Below the pieces are notes generated by a model. It was not told where the DNA came from. It worked only from the letters and a program-made list of their open reading frames with translations, and made no database searches. Positions 46,005 to 57,452 of a DNA stretch of 64,000 bases are shown in pieces (within the stretch, counting starts at the first letter, position 1; each line of letters starts with the position of its first letter). The stretch is from Zeugodacus cucurbitae (Eukaryota; Arthropoda; Insecta; Diptera; Tephritidae): positions 19,100,001 through 19,164,000 of the forward strand of contig NC_071670.1 of NCBI RefSeq assembly GCF_028554725.1, given 5' to 3'. The position numbers were made by a program, and so were the translations under genes.

Positions 46005-48018
46005 TCACTGCCCGCCGCCATAGCGCAACCAGTCCTCTTTAATCATATCCGCGCCCTTTTCGGCCAGCATTATCGTCGGCGTGTTCGTGTTGCCCGTCGG
46101 TATGGTTGGCATAATGCTGGCATCGATCACACGCAAACCACGCACGCCATAGACGCGCAAACGTGGATCCACCACTGCAAAAGGATCGTTGTATACGCCC
46201 ATTTTGCAAGTGCCTACCGGGTGGTAAATAGTCTGTGAGTAGAAACGCGCAATGCACTCCCAAAAGGCGTCGCTCAAGTACTCCACCTCGGGGCAATTGC
46301 GCCACTCGAAAATGTTCAGCGTCGCGTTGAGGCGCTGCATGATGGCGGTTTGTGTTAGTCCATGCGCAAATTTGACGCCCTCCACCTGTGGTTCAATATT
46401 TATCAATATTTGTTTGTTGTTGTATGACACACAACTTACCAGCACCGCCATATCCAATGGATCGTCGAAATAATTGGCATATATGCGTGGATGTACACGG
46501 GGATCGCGTGATCGCAACTCGAGACGTCCGCGACTCTTGGGGCGCATTAATAAGATCGTCAATGTGAAGGCATCCTTGTAGATCATGTGTTCGAAAACAT
46601 TTTCGTAATTAGCAAAAGATATGCCGCTACCGCGTCGGCCAATCAAACCGCCGTCGGCGCCATAACCATAACCGCCCATGAAGATTTGAATATCAGGCCA
46701 ATCCAGTTTGGGGTCCTGATATTTGGTGCTCATAAAGCCCATAACCTCGCTGATGGGCATGGCATAGAAGAACCCTTCGGCCTGATGTAGAAACGAGTCC
46801 ACCGAACGCGCATTCAACATTTCCGGCACTATGAAAGAAAGCCGATGTCCAGTTACATTGTTGTTAACAAGATACTGTGGTCCTGCAGTGGCTATGTGAT
46901 CTTGCAGATTAATGCCCACACCAGGCAAGTGCTGTATAATTGGTATGCCATATTGTGTAAGCTGTTGCTCCGGTCCGATGCCAGAAGTCATCAACAATTG
47001 TGGGCTAGCTATGGCGCCTGCTGAGAGTATGACTTCGCGACGTGCGTTTACACTATACATGAAGCCTAAATGCTCAAAGTGCACACCATGCGCCAACTTC
47101 GTCTCTTCATCGACCACTATGCGACTTACAAAAGCGCGCAGCAATACATCAAGGTTCGGACGCTTCCAAACGGGTCGTATATAAGCTTTATTCTCACTGC
47201 AACGCAATCCATTGCGTAGCGTGCCGTGCGGCACAGCGAATCCGGTTTGACTGGGCCCATTGAAGTCGTTGTATGGATTGAGCTAAAGGGTGGAAAAATT
47301 ATTAAAATTTCATACAAATGTGTCACATACAACAACACACCAAGTTCCGTTCCGTGGCTGCTTGGATGAAGACGTCCACTAACGGCGATGGAAACCTATA
47401 ATTCTCAATTGTGACTGGTCCACCGAAACCGTGGTAGAAACGATCATTCTCGAAGCCTGGCACGCGCATATCCTCTAGTTTTCTAAAGTAATGTAAAATG
47501 TTGTCATAATTCCAACCCACATTACCCAGTTCCGCCCAGTGATCGTAGTCACGTCTATTACCACGTATATGCATCATTGCATTTATGGTGCTGCAGCCAC
47601 CTAACACCTTGGCGCGCGGCCAAAAACAACTTTGTCCTTGCATGGCGAGGCAGTAACGATCCGACGGCTCTGTGCGATAGCCCCAATCGAATGGACTGCG
47701 CTGGAATATCGGATACAACATTGGCAGTTCCGAGAGCATGGGCTCATCACCGCCGGCTTCCAGTAGTAAAACACTCCAGTTGGCCACCTCCGTTAAACGT
47801 GATGCGAGCACACAACCAGCTGACCCGCCACCAATAATTACAAAGTCGTACGAATCACGTAAATTCAAAATATTTAACGCGTGTAGGCGATTGTGTTCAT
47901 CAACAATGTCTGGTCGGTAGAGATTTATGCCATCAATGAGCATAACAATAATTGTCGCGCTGGGCACAGCCGTCAACACGAACCGCCACAGCGTTACAAG
48001 TCCTTCACCGCCCATCAT
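46005..48018 (-). CDS. GMC oxidoreductase, three exons, 633 aa, with an in-frame stop-free 54-base intron
   Basis: The coding exons are 47341-48018, 46440-47282 and 46005-46385. Intron 1 is 58 bases (GTGTGT donor, CCCTTTAG acceptor). Intron 2 is 54 bases (GTAAGT donor, CCACAG acceptor). Both are phase 0. The first ATG is at 48018, directly followed by a second ATG. The N-terminus has a hydrophobic helix at about 8-30. Motifs: GGGSAG at 63-68; WPRAKVLGG at 133-141, where Ala replaces the Gly of WPRGK; a GAIASPQLLMTSGIGP signature; catalytic His562 (YHPVGT) and Asn606 (GNTNTP). Intron 2 is called as an intron because removing it restores DMAVLVEGVKFA, as the family expects. It has no stop, so retention would add 18 residues. 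Neither intron is shared with the other genes here. The substrate is unknown. Confidence 0.92.
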
Positions 48019-51000
48019 TTCAAGAATGTATCGGCAAGAGCAAGATTTAATAAATTTCACGCGCGGTTAACTGTCTCGAAGCGTTGTCAAAATTGAACTA
48101 TGTTTGGAAATGGACTAGGCCATTGCGCTTTGCGTTACGCTTCTTCCACAGACGCCGCTTTGCTGACCCAAAATGTGCTTAAATTTGCTGCGCTCGCAGA
48201 ATTATTGCAGCGACGAAATGAAATAACAAAAACATAAGTAAATAAATGTAAGTCACAACAAAAATACCCAAAAATTTTCTCTGCATAAAAACCATGAGGT
48301 CTAAACAATTTCTTCGAAATGCTCAATTTTAGTTTTAAGCACTCGTTGGACTCTCGGGTTCACTGTACGGTTTTCATAATATTTTGAGTTTTTGCACTTG
48401 TAAGTTAATTGGAAAATCCAATTTGGTTATTATTGTAGTTTTCAGTGTTCTGTAGGGAGCTCATTACCTTCATAAAATATAGGAAATCCGCTGGGGATTT
48501 ATCGATCGCCAGAATTTTATATTCTTGATTTTCCTTAACTAAAATTAAAGAGAATTTAAAGTAGATTATGAGAATATGAAATAGGTGTTGTTACTTTAAC
48601 TTTTCTCTATCCCGGTCTGCTCTGGTAGACGCACTACGAAGGCTAAAAAGTCATCCATCATACGATCAGTCTTACCAATTTATCGTTTTGTCCCAAAAGA
48701 AATATTCACCCCTTTTGCAAGTGTCGACTGGCAGTAGATAATGGACTACTGAGCGATTTTCGACTACAGATGATGTTGTAAGTGTCGATCAGACGCTAAA
48801 CCATCGACTGAGAATGCTTTTCAATCGTTCATTTTTCGACAAACATTTTCCAATCGTTTGGAATTTTTGAACTTTGTCGAACAAGTTACAGAATAGCAAA
48901 ATAAAATATAGGGGGAATTAAGTTCTTTGTCATACTATTTCTTTAAGTTCCTACAAATCATAATAAACAAAATATATGAGTGTCAGACAGTCGCTTAATT
49001 GGGACAATAAATAAGGAAATGTTACTAATTGACTCAATTAAGACCATGACTATTTGAAACGCCAATTATATTTATATATAATCAATTGAATATTCCATTC
49101 TCTACAAATAACACCTTCTAAACAGGTGTTCACGTAAATTGCATGCATAATTTACAGTATCTAAGCAGCATATTCGCAGGCAATTATCGCATTTGTTGAA
49201 TTATATTTTTTATCTTTTATTATTACGAATAATTACATTTCATATAAGTTAAATTAATGCAAAGCAATGTAAAACTAACATTTCCCTCCTCTATATTCTT
49301 CTATTCTAGGTGAGCTTTAAATCGTGTAATCGACGCATAATCAACTCCTGCTAATATGAATCACGCTAACTGGCCATTTTTGACGTATCTATTCTTTCTT
49401 TGTCAATGAAGTGCCGCTGTGATTTACTTCTCATTTTCCAGAAGAAATAAGGTATCAAGTAACCAAGAGAGTTGCCACATTATGAAGATTTGTTGCAATC
49501 TGATAAATTGTACCTACTTTATGTTAGGACTTTTGGGAATGTACATAGAATTCAGAGAAAATAGATAAAAACAACCTTGCAACTTTTTTCCTACGTCAGC
49601 AATGAACTGTCAAGTAAACGAAAACCTAAAGTATTAGGTGTTAGGTTTTTAACTTCAAAAAAGCGATTTCGTATCCACCGACTTAAAAAAATAAGTTCTG
49701 AGATAAAAGCATTTACAATTATTAGTTATTAGTTAAGAATATTTTAAACATATTGGCTATTTAAAAAGACAACAAAACATTGATCTTTTGAAATTTTTAT
49801 ACCCACCTAACTCGTTTAAGAAATTACTCATATTTATAATGTAGTTTTAAAAAATGTTTTTATAATAGAATAAAAACATTTGTCTTGTCTTGTTGAAACA
49901 TTGTAATTAACATTTAACCACATACGGGTCTCCTATACCCGATTTACATCGATCTCCGATACCTATTTACATCGAATGAATTAGAAACCAAAATTTTCAG
50001 ACAAAAATTGGGTCTACAGGATAGCGCCTCTTACGCTAACTTATTATTTTTAATTTATAATTCGAATATTTTTAACATAAATTAGTAATGTGTAATGACA
50101 CCTTTGTTGACAAGAGCTCCATAAATTTTGTTGGGAAGAGAACCATATAATTTTTTTAAATCAAGTGTAATGGTTGACCAAACGTGTCTTATATCATCGA
50201 TTAGTTTTTTTGTGGTATATTTCTACCATTATCCTTTCTAACCTTTCTAACAAACCAACCCCAGACGTTATATATACTATTTAGGTCAGAGGGGCATGGT
50301 GGCCACTCCAGAACATCTTGGGCATTATCGTGCTGTAATTACTATTGCAGATTGCCAAAAATAATGGTTCCCTACAGCGTTACACCTTTGACCCAAATGT
50401 GTATGCTATCCCAATGGGGCAAAAATTAGGTATATTTCTTTTCGCAATTTATCAAGAGGGGGTTTTTTCTTAGTTTCTGTCTTTTTAAACGTTCTTAACC
50501 ACCCTTTGAATAGTTGATTTGCTCGTTTTAACACCATGTTTGTTTTAACACCATGTTTGTTGACGGAGGAGTCGTGATAATAGAACCTTCTCTGGGTTTC
50601 ACCTTCTGTCTGCTTTCGTAAATACACATTTATTGCCGCATTTAAAGATCTTTTCATAAATTTCTTTATTTCGAAGAAATTTGGAAATAATTTTTCGTTG
50701 TCTTCACGTTTTTTCTGCAATTTTATGCAAAAACAACCCATATTTGTGAACCGCTTTGATTTTGATTTTTTTCCACAAATAAAACAATTCTTCTACCCAT
50801 GTTGTATAACAATTAAAAAAAACTAATCAATTAAGCAACACAAAAAAATTGGTGGTTGTGGTTTCCAAATTATGCGAGATAATTAAGATTGCATTTGGAG
50901 GCGCTAATCTGACGACGCAAAATACATGTAATGTTTTTAATCGAACATATAACAAGCCAAAAAATATATAACAGTTCTTTCCATGCACTCTATTTTATTA

Positions 51001-51190
51001 TTAGAGATCGATAGTCTGTCGATTTAAAAGTTACAGTAACAATAACGAATTTTCGTGCAATTGAAAAGAGTAGTGAAAAGTGAACGAAAAGGGGCCGCTA
51101 ATCCGATGATGCGCGTGTACATTAAATGTGCGAAAATTTCCCTAACTAACGCAAAATATAATTCTTTCCTAATATTTTATAATATACACA
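48019..51190. other. Spacer upstream of the three-exon GMC gene, with one candidate ratchet site
   Basis: 5' flank of the 46005-48018 gene at the left, then AT-rich sequence. The candidate recursive splice site is at 49272-49318. A frame at 50406-50741 encodes a lysine-rich product with a possible transposase-like character (Lys/Arg-rich, SVNKHGVKT), but I cannot name it. Confidence 0.45.
49272..49318 (+). promoter_or_regulatory. Candidate recursive splice site (ratchet point), plus strand
   Basis: A CTAAC branch-point motif at about 49274-49278, a strong pyrimidine tract, TTCTAG ending at 49309, then the donor GTGAGC from 49310. This is the same zero-length-exon layout as at 9716/9717, 39.6 kb upstream, and the first 20 or so bases after both junctions are alike. 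It would suit a plus-strand host gene whose intron contains the GMC cluster. Confidence 0.45.
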
Positions 51191-51196
51191 TTTATT
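51191..51196 (-). terminator. Possible poly(A) signal of the 51.3-kb GMC gene
   Basis: A minus-strand AATAAA about 117 bases after the stop codon at 51313. The area is very AT-rich, so chance occurrence is possible. Confidence 0.35.
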
Positions 51197-51312
51197 ATTT
51201 ATATTTAAAAAAAATTTCTTTGAATAAATTAACAATAAGATATATCTTAAACTCCAAATACAATTCAACTAAAATATTTTTTTTAAATCTTGTACGAGAG
51301 AATAGCGAAAAA

Positions 51313-54300
51313 TTACGTTAGTTCCTCCTTCCAGTCGTCCTCAATCATAATGGCTGCCTTTTCGGCAATCAGTGTTGTTGGCCCATTCGTATTGCCGCTC
51401 GTTATTGCCGGCATTATGCTCGCGTCCACTACACGCAAACCACTCACGCCGCGCACACGCAGACGCTGGTCTACCACAGCGTGCGGATCAGCGTCCGCGC
51501 CCATGCGACAAGTGCCTACCGGATGCCAAGCGCCGATATACAAATACTTGATGTAGCACAACCAATAAGCATCCGTATCATACGTCAGCTGATCACATTC
51601 TTGAATGGGCACGTGTAACAACTGTAAGCCGTAGTCCTTAAAAGCCGCTGTGGCGCATAAGCGTTGCACGAAGCGTACGTAACGTAGCAGTGTTAACTGA
51701 TCAGCGCCCTCGCCGGCATAGTTGTTGTAAATAAGTGGCGGTGCTTGTGGATCGGCCGTGCGTAGCCGAACTTTGCCCCGCGCACGCGGACGTAGTAGTG
51801 AGCCATAAATTTGTAAGAGGCTATTATTGCCGGCCCTGCGCGCAATGCCGGCGACTATTTCATCGCGCAGTTGTAGAAATTTGAAGCTGTCCGCATTACC
51901 GGCAGGTACAATTGTGTGCGACACCAAATGCAAGTCGGGATACTGGCTGCTGCTGCTCGCATTTGTATTAATGAATCCCATAATACTAATGCTGGCGGCT
52001 AGGGGACCTGTTTGTTGCAAAAAATAACTTACAACGCTTTCTGGTGCGCCCATACTGGGTGGCGCATTAATATCGCGCTCAAACCGGAGTATCAAAGGCA
52101 GCATGCCGTGATCGTGTAGATTATTGCCCACTGGCAAATCTGCAACTTCTTCGATGCTGAGCGCCTTAAAATGTTCAATTGGGCCAATGCCCGATTGTAG
52201 TAGTATTTTCGGCGAATTAATGGCGCCTGCCGCAACCAGCACCTCATTAATGGCGGCAGCTTTTAAGCCATGGTGATTACGTATGTTGAATTCAACGCCC
52301 ACAGCGCGTCTCTTGTCTGCTGAGAAGAGTATCTTTGTAACCAATGCGTTCTTAATGACATGTAGGTTAGGTCGGGTAGCTGATACTTGCCCCAAATAAG
52401 TTTTCGCAACGCTCATGCGCCGCCCCTTTGCTATATTTGCGGGTATTGAGTCGGTGTAGCCAACACTTGTGCCGTCGGCCAAATCGGGTATGTAGCGCAA
52501 CCCCAATTCACTACTAGCATTGAGCATAAGTTGCGCCAATTCATTGTGCTCCGCTAGACGTTCAAAGTAGTTCAGTACTAGTGCACCGACTGGCTTATCG
52601 ACGATTTCCTGATGTGAGGTTTTGAGCGCTTTTTTGTAGAGATATTGCATTTCCTCCCACGACCATTCGTCGCAACCCAATTCACGCCAACGGTCGAAAT
52701 CCTCCTTATTGCCAAGCAAAAAAATACTTCCACTCATGGAGCCTGAGCCGCCAAGCATTCTGCCACGCGGCCAATAACAGCGACCCAGCTGCATGCCTTG
52801 GCAGCAGTTCGGATTCGGCTCGGCATAATCTGTCCACGTGTACGGGCTGTGATGTAGCGTTGAGCTTAGTGTGAAGATCTGAAAGAGATGTAAAGGATCT
52901 GCGTTTAGTAAAAAAACTCTAGAACTGTGTTATAAATGAACTTAGTTGTAGGCCCTTTGATATTATCCACAAATCTAATGTACCACAGAATAATATGATG
53001 TATATAACTTTATAAGTAGAAGATTTGGTGATTTTGGTGGTCTAAATAAGAAGTAGGCATCAAGTAAGATGTACTCCAAAATTTATACCTAATGTCATAA
53101 CGGGTGATCCAAATAGAAATACTCTTTTTCAATAGCCTGCTTTCACACAACACGCAATAGACGTATCAAGTTATTTTTGCCACGTTATAATCGGCCTACT
53201 GAGCGTACTATTCGCAACACCATCTTGAGACCCAGCATTCATTATTGGTAAATATGCGACCGAATAGACCACGTCCAGCACGCAGTGAAGAAAATATGGC
53301 AGCCGTAGCTGAGAGTGTACACGAAGACCGCGGAGAGTCGATTCAGCGCCGTTCGCAACAACTCGGACTGACGTGTGGAATCCATTGGCGCATTTTACGT
53401 CGAGATCTTAAATTGAAAGCCCGCAAAATACAGTTTGTGTAAGAACTGAAGCCGCTCGATCTTCCTAAGCGACATCGCTTCGTTCTATGGACTATTGAAA
53501 ATTTCGTGTGATAGCACACCGTTAGACTTTTTCCAGTGGGGATTTGTAAAGTCTAAAGTCTATGCGGACTATACCGCTTGGAGCAAAACATCACGCGTGT
53601 CATTCACCAGTTACCAGTCGAAGTGCTCAAACAAGCCATCGAAAATGGACTCAACGAATGAACCATCTGAGGCGTAGCCGCGATCAACATTTAAAGAGCT
53701 ATTATTTAAAGAAATAAATGCTAAAGGTGTTCTTTCGAATGGCAATAAACATTACCCTTGAATTGGAAATTCCTGTGTTTTTCTTTAAAAAGTAGGGAAC
53801 TTCGAAATGGAAAACCCTTTAGAACCGATAGCTATCTGAATAGTGTTGCTGAGTTCAAGGGGTTAGTTTGCGGCCAGTGCCTTTCTCTCTTCAGTCTTTC
53901 TTACTGTCGGGACTCGATCTTTATCTTATGGGGAGGTCTGTGTCCCGAACTCAAATTCCATGAATCAGAATAAGGGATTTAATTAGGGCAAGAGGATATA
54001 GTCTTCAGTGCTGTTGTACTAAATTATTGGCACTGGTGAAGATTTGATATTAATGAATTGAGACAGCATAATCAGTAAAACGAGGGCATTATAGCGAAAA
54101 TGCTTTATAACTGGAATTACCTAACTAAGAATTACATTACACATTCATCTCTGCCTACTGCCTACCCTATCATTTAAATTAATTCAAATGAAGAACAGCA
54201 AATCTTTCGCTGGTTTCAGTACACTATATGGTTAACGGGACGCGGTTAAATGCCTTATCATTTCCAAGCAACAATTATAAAGATACCATAATTTTTTGCT

Positions 54301-55070
54301 AATAATATCCATAAATGAATGCAAAAGACATACATATACATATATATATTAAATGACGGACACCTCTATAAGTAACAGCTTTTTGATTGATTTTGAAATG
54401 TTGAAATACGCACACAACATTTCTTCGAAAGAAAGAATTACAACATGATTACTGGGAGCTCTAGGGAAGATCCCAAATCAAATGCTATTTTAAGACACTT
54501 AAGCTATAGTTGCAATCAGAGCTCCAGCTACACTTGCACACATTTTGTCCACACTAAAAACTCACCTCCGATTCTATAGGTGGATCTCCACCAGCCTCCA
54601 GCAGCAACACTTTGATACGCGCGTTCTCAGTCAAACGACTGGCAAGCACCGAACCGGCAGTGCCGGCACCGACCACAACATAATCATACTTCTCCAGTCC
54701 CACACGAAGCGCTTCATCTCCAAAATCAGCTGGCCATTGGCTGGCGCGTGTAAGCTCACATTTGGCAGCATTTATTGCAGCGAAGAGATTGCTAACAAGC
54801 GCCTCCGCGCTGCCAACTGCCGAGGCAGTGCAACTCGTGGGAGTCGCAGCGTTATTTTCTTCCGGCACAGGTTTGCTAGCACTTATTACGCTCGCGATTG
54901 TTGTGCCGCTGATCACTGCAATCACCAACAGCAACAATGCAACCGAAGCTGTGAAAGAGGTGGTACCATTGAATTGAAATAGAATTCACCGTTATTTGTA
55001 TAATGCCAATTTTTTGTTTACCCCAAATGAAAAAACGTAATTTCGTAAACGCCAAGCAACTGGGCAACAT
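51313..55070 (-). CDS. GMC oxidoreductase, three exons, 665 aa, with N-terminal hydrophobic anchor
   Basis: The coding exons are 55022-55070, 54566-54948 and 51313-52878. The frame of exon 2 has no ATG of its own. The only start I found comes from a 49-base first exon (ATG at 55070) joined across a 73-base intron (GTAAAC donor, CTCTTTCACAG acceptor); this part is a prediction. The junction gives residues 12-40 as one hydrophobic run (FFIWASVALLLLVIAV), a signal peptide or signal anchor. A Ser/Thr/Pro/Asn linker follows. Motifs: GAGTAG at 110-115, WPRGRMLGG at 180-188 (Arg for Lys), GAINSPKILLQSGIGP signature, catalytic His596 (WHPVGT) and Asn640 (GNTNGP). The 1687-base intron 2 occupies the same position as the short introns at 24.6 and 27.5 kb and holds a mariner relic. 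It is the most divergent gene of the cluster. Ecdysone oxidase belongs to this group in Drosophila, but I cannot assign it. Confidence 0.88.
52879..54565 (-). other. Long intron 2 of the 51.3-kb GMC gene
   Basis: GTGAGT donor at 54565 and CTCTTTCAG acceptor ending at 52879. It contains the mariner relic at 53100-53819. The rest is AT-rich with nothing recognised. Confidence 0.8.
53100..53819 (+). mobile_element. Mariner-family relic, internally deleted, inside a GMC intron
   Basis: Flanked by TA (53098-53099 and 53820-53821). The left end is ACGGGTGATCC and the right end the imperfect inverse GGAAAACCCTT. At 53245-53442 it encodes a helix-turn-helix part typical of mariner transposases (ARSEENMAAVAESV, then WRILRRDL). 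At about 53515-53570 there is a C-terminal catalytic-region segment (TPLDFFQWG). The central part is missing and the frame is interrupted, so it is inactive. Confidence 0.8.
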
Positions 55071-57452
55071 ATCACAGTGTATTTATCTCGAGCGTCGAGC
55101 TGCTACTAAAGAACTCTCACCTTTTTCCAGCACGAAACTGAAAGTCAGTGAAATGTGTTAAAATGTAATTATGTGTCCGCTTACCGTAATCTTGACGTTT
55201 TATTATGCCCCTGTGATAACACAATAAAATCTTAATTTTTTTTGCTTATTTTTGGCGCAATTCTCCGCTTTTGTTTTTTAACAGATTATAATGTCAGCAA
55301 GACATGTTTGGGCTGTAGTTGGCAGTTGTAAGGCGCTTATATTTACAATATTTTGATATTTTGTTGCTGCATTTCGACGCCATGAATAATATCACATCTG
55401 TGTATTCAGTGAAAAATATGGAAATAAAGTATTATTCATAATTCCCCGATACTATTATAATTAATTGCATATACATATTTTTAGGAATAAAAGCTTCAGG
55501 CGTCATTCTTATTTCTTTAATATTACTTTGAAATTTAAATATTTACTCGTTGTGTGTTGTTGTTATTTTAAGCATTGCATTCGTATTCAACAGTTAACGA
55601 ACTTTTTACATAAAATAAAATGAATTCACCACTCCGAGCTCAGCGTTTGTTAAGAGCGCGAGAGAGCGTAAGTTACAAATGCTGGTACATTTCAGTGGTC
55701 GTCAAACTGATTTATTTAAAATATGGTGTTAGTCAAAGTGTTGGTTGGTGTATATAAAGGGTTATTCATTATGAGTTTTTGATAATTTTTTAAATCCACA
55801 TTAGATTATTTTTTTATTGTTTGCACGAAAATACTTGAACTTAGTCATCAATTTCAATTATCAAATGAATATCAAATTGATTTTTTCAAATTATTTTAAC
55901 ATCGCTGTAGCTTGAAGTCTTTTTGTAAATATTCGTCATAAACTTTACAAGGAAATTCATAGTCATAGACAGTATAGGTGACTGGGGCAGTTTGGCATTC
56001 GAGGCGTTACTTAACACGTTTCCTGCCATCTCGTACGTTTTCGTGCGAGGTGCCACCCCATGAACTTCCATGTGTCGCAGGGCTGGTTCGACACTCAACT
56101 TTGTCTGGCATTTTAATAAAGTAAAATAATTTTATGGAATAAAAAACAAAGATAAAATAAAACAGATAACAATAAAGAACCACGACATTTTCTTACAATT
56201 TGATCAGTGCCATGTCGCACAAAATCGCTAAAATAAAAAAACCTTTAAAACCCGAAATAAGCCGCAAAAAATTATATATATTCCCGATTTACATCAGTTT
56301 ATAACAAAAAACGTGGTTGGCACCGGTAGATATTTTTCGTCAAAACCGCTTGGCAGGCAATGTGTTAAGAGATGCTCTCTGCACTGATACACTAATGGCT
56401 CTAAAACATTTGAAATTGGTGCAGGCATCGATCAAACTTTCTGTGCCAATGGGTGCATTCACAAGCATCTTCCAGACAGAAGTTTATGCAATTAACCGGT
56501 GTGCTGAACTAAACATCCAGCGCAAGCAACGTAACGAATGTATTGTCATTAAGAGTGTCAGCCAAACAGCACTCGAAAGAGATCTCTTCGTATCAGACAA
56601 AGTTGATATTACAACAATTAGAAAATCACTTTTGAATGAACGTTAAGTATTTCATATTCTTAGTTGCCTCAGAGCGTCTGGTACATTTTGATAAAAATAA
56701 ATTTCAGGACAGAAATAGAGTTGGTCCCCTAACTGTATTTGAGCGAAAAAATTTCTTTGTCCATTGATTATGGTCCATTGGTTCTGCACGCCCAAAATAT
56801 TGTTCAGTTAACCCGAAAGTTAGGCCAAATTGCCGTCCCTCAAATTTGGAATCCCAAAATATTTATGGGTTGAAGTGTAGAGGGAGAAATGAATTTCTTT
56901 TCTGAAGTCTGAAGTAACCATTTAGATCTATTCTTGTTGGCCCCGCTTAGATTCAATATCATAACAATTTTAATTTAACCTTTAAAAGGATGAAGTTTAG
57001 TTTAGTCTGGTAGGCCACTAAGCCACAAATATACCACTTTTGGTTCTTTGCGATACCAAATGGAGTGCCGTTACGTAGTCCGTAAGGAGTTGATGTAAAG
57101 ACATATTCATTTCTAGGACAGGATTTCTTCTCATGACTCTGTGCAAAAAATATAATATTATTGAAGCTTGCCATTGAAATAAGTATTTTCCGTTTGGTTA
57201 TACAATTATATATTTCTTCGATCATATACACATTAAAAATAATAATTTGTATTACCTAAAAAAATTCGTAATTTCACTTAATTTCTATTTACATGCCACA
57301 GAGACTCTGTTTCTTTTAGATTAAATACAAAAAAGTAAAATAATAAATAAATAAATTACAAAATGTCTAAGATTCTCCACGCCTAAAGTTGAAGAAAGTG
57401 TAAACCCCATATAACAGCGTAGACCCTAACCCAATCGTTGTAGAAAGCACAA
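55071..57452. other. Spacer between the last two GMC genes
   Basis: 5' flank of the 51313-55070 gene, with a TCAGTTTC initiator-like site on the minus strand (+1 near 55139, 69 bases before the ATG). Beyond the possible RNase H fragment at 56317 nothing is recognised. Confidence 0.4.
56317..56590 (+). pseudogene. Possible retrotransposon RNase H fragment
   Basis: The plus strand reads AFTSIFQTEVYAINRCAELN, which resembles the RNase H segment of fly non-LTR retrotransposons (SIFQAEVYAI, with the catalytic Glu), followed by VIKSVSQTALE in place of the usual SDSQAAL. The Asp of SDSQ is changed to Val. It is a short, degraded fragment with no clear ends. Confidence 0.45.

Noticed and set aside
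46386..46439. Treating the 46005-47282 region as one uninterrupted exon
   Set aside because: Consensus splice borders flank an 18-residue segment absent from all paralogues.
48018..48060. Upstream extension of the 46.0-kb GMC gene to 48060
   Set aside because: The extension begins with GTG, not ATG; the first ATG is at 48018.
54876..55070. 64-codon frame read straight through from the ATG at 55070
   Set aside because: Only its first 16 codons are used in my model; the remainder reads through a convincing intron and then out of the GMC frame.
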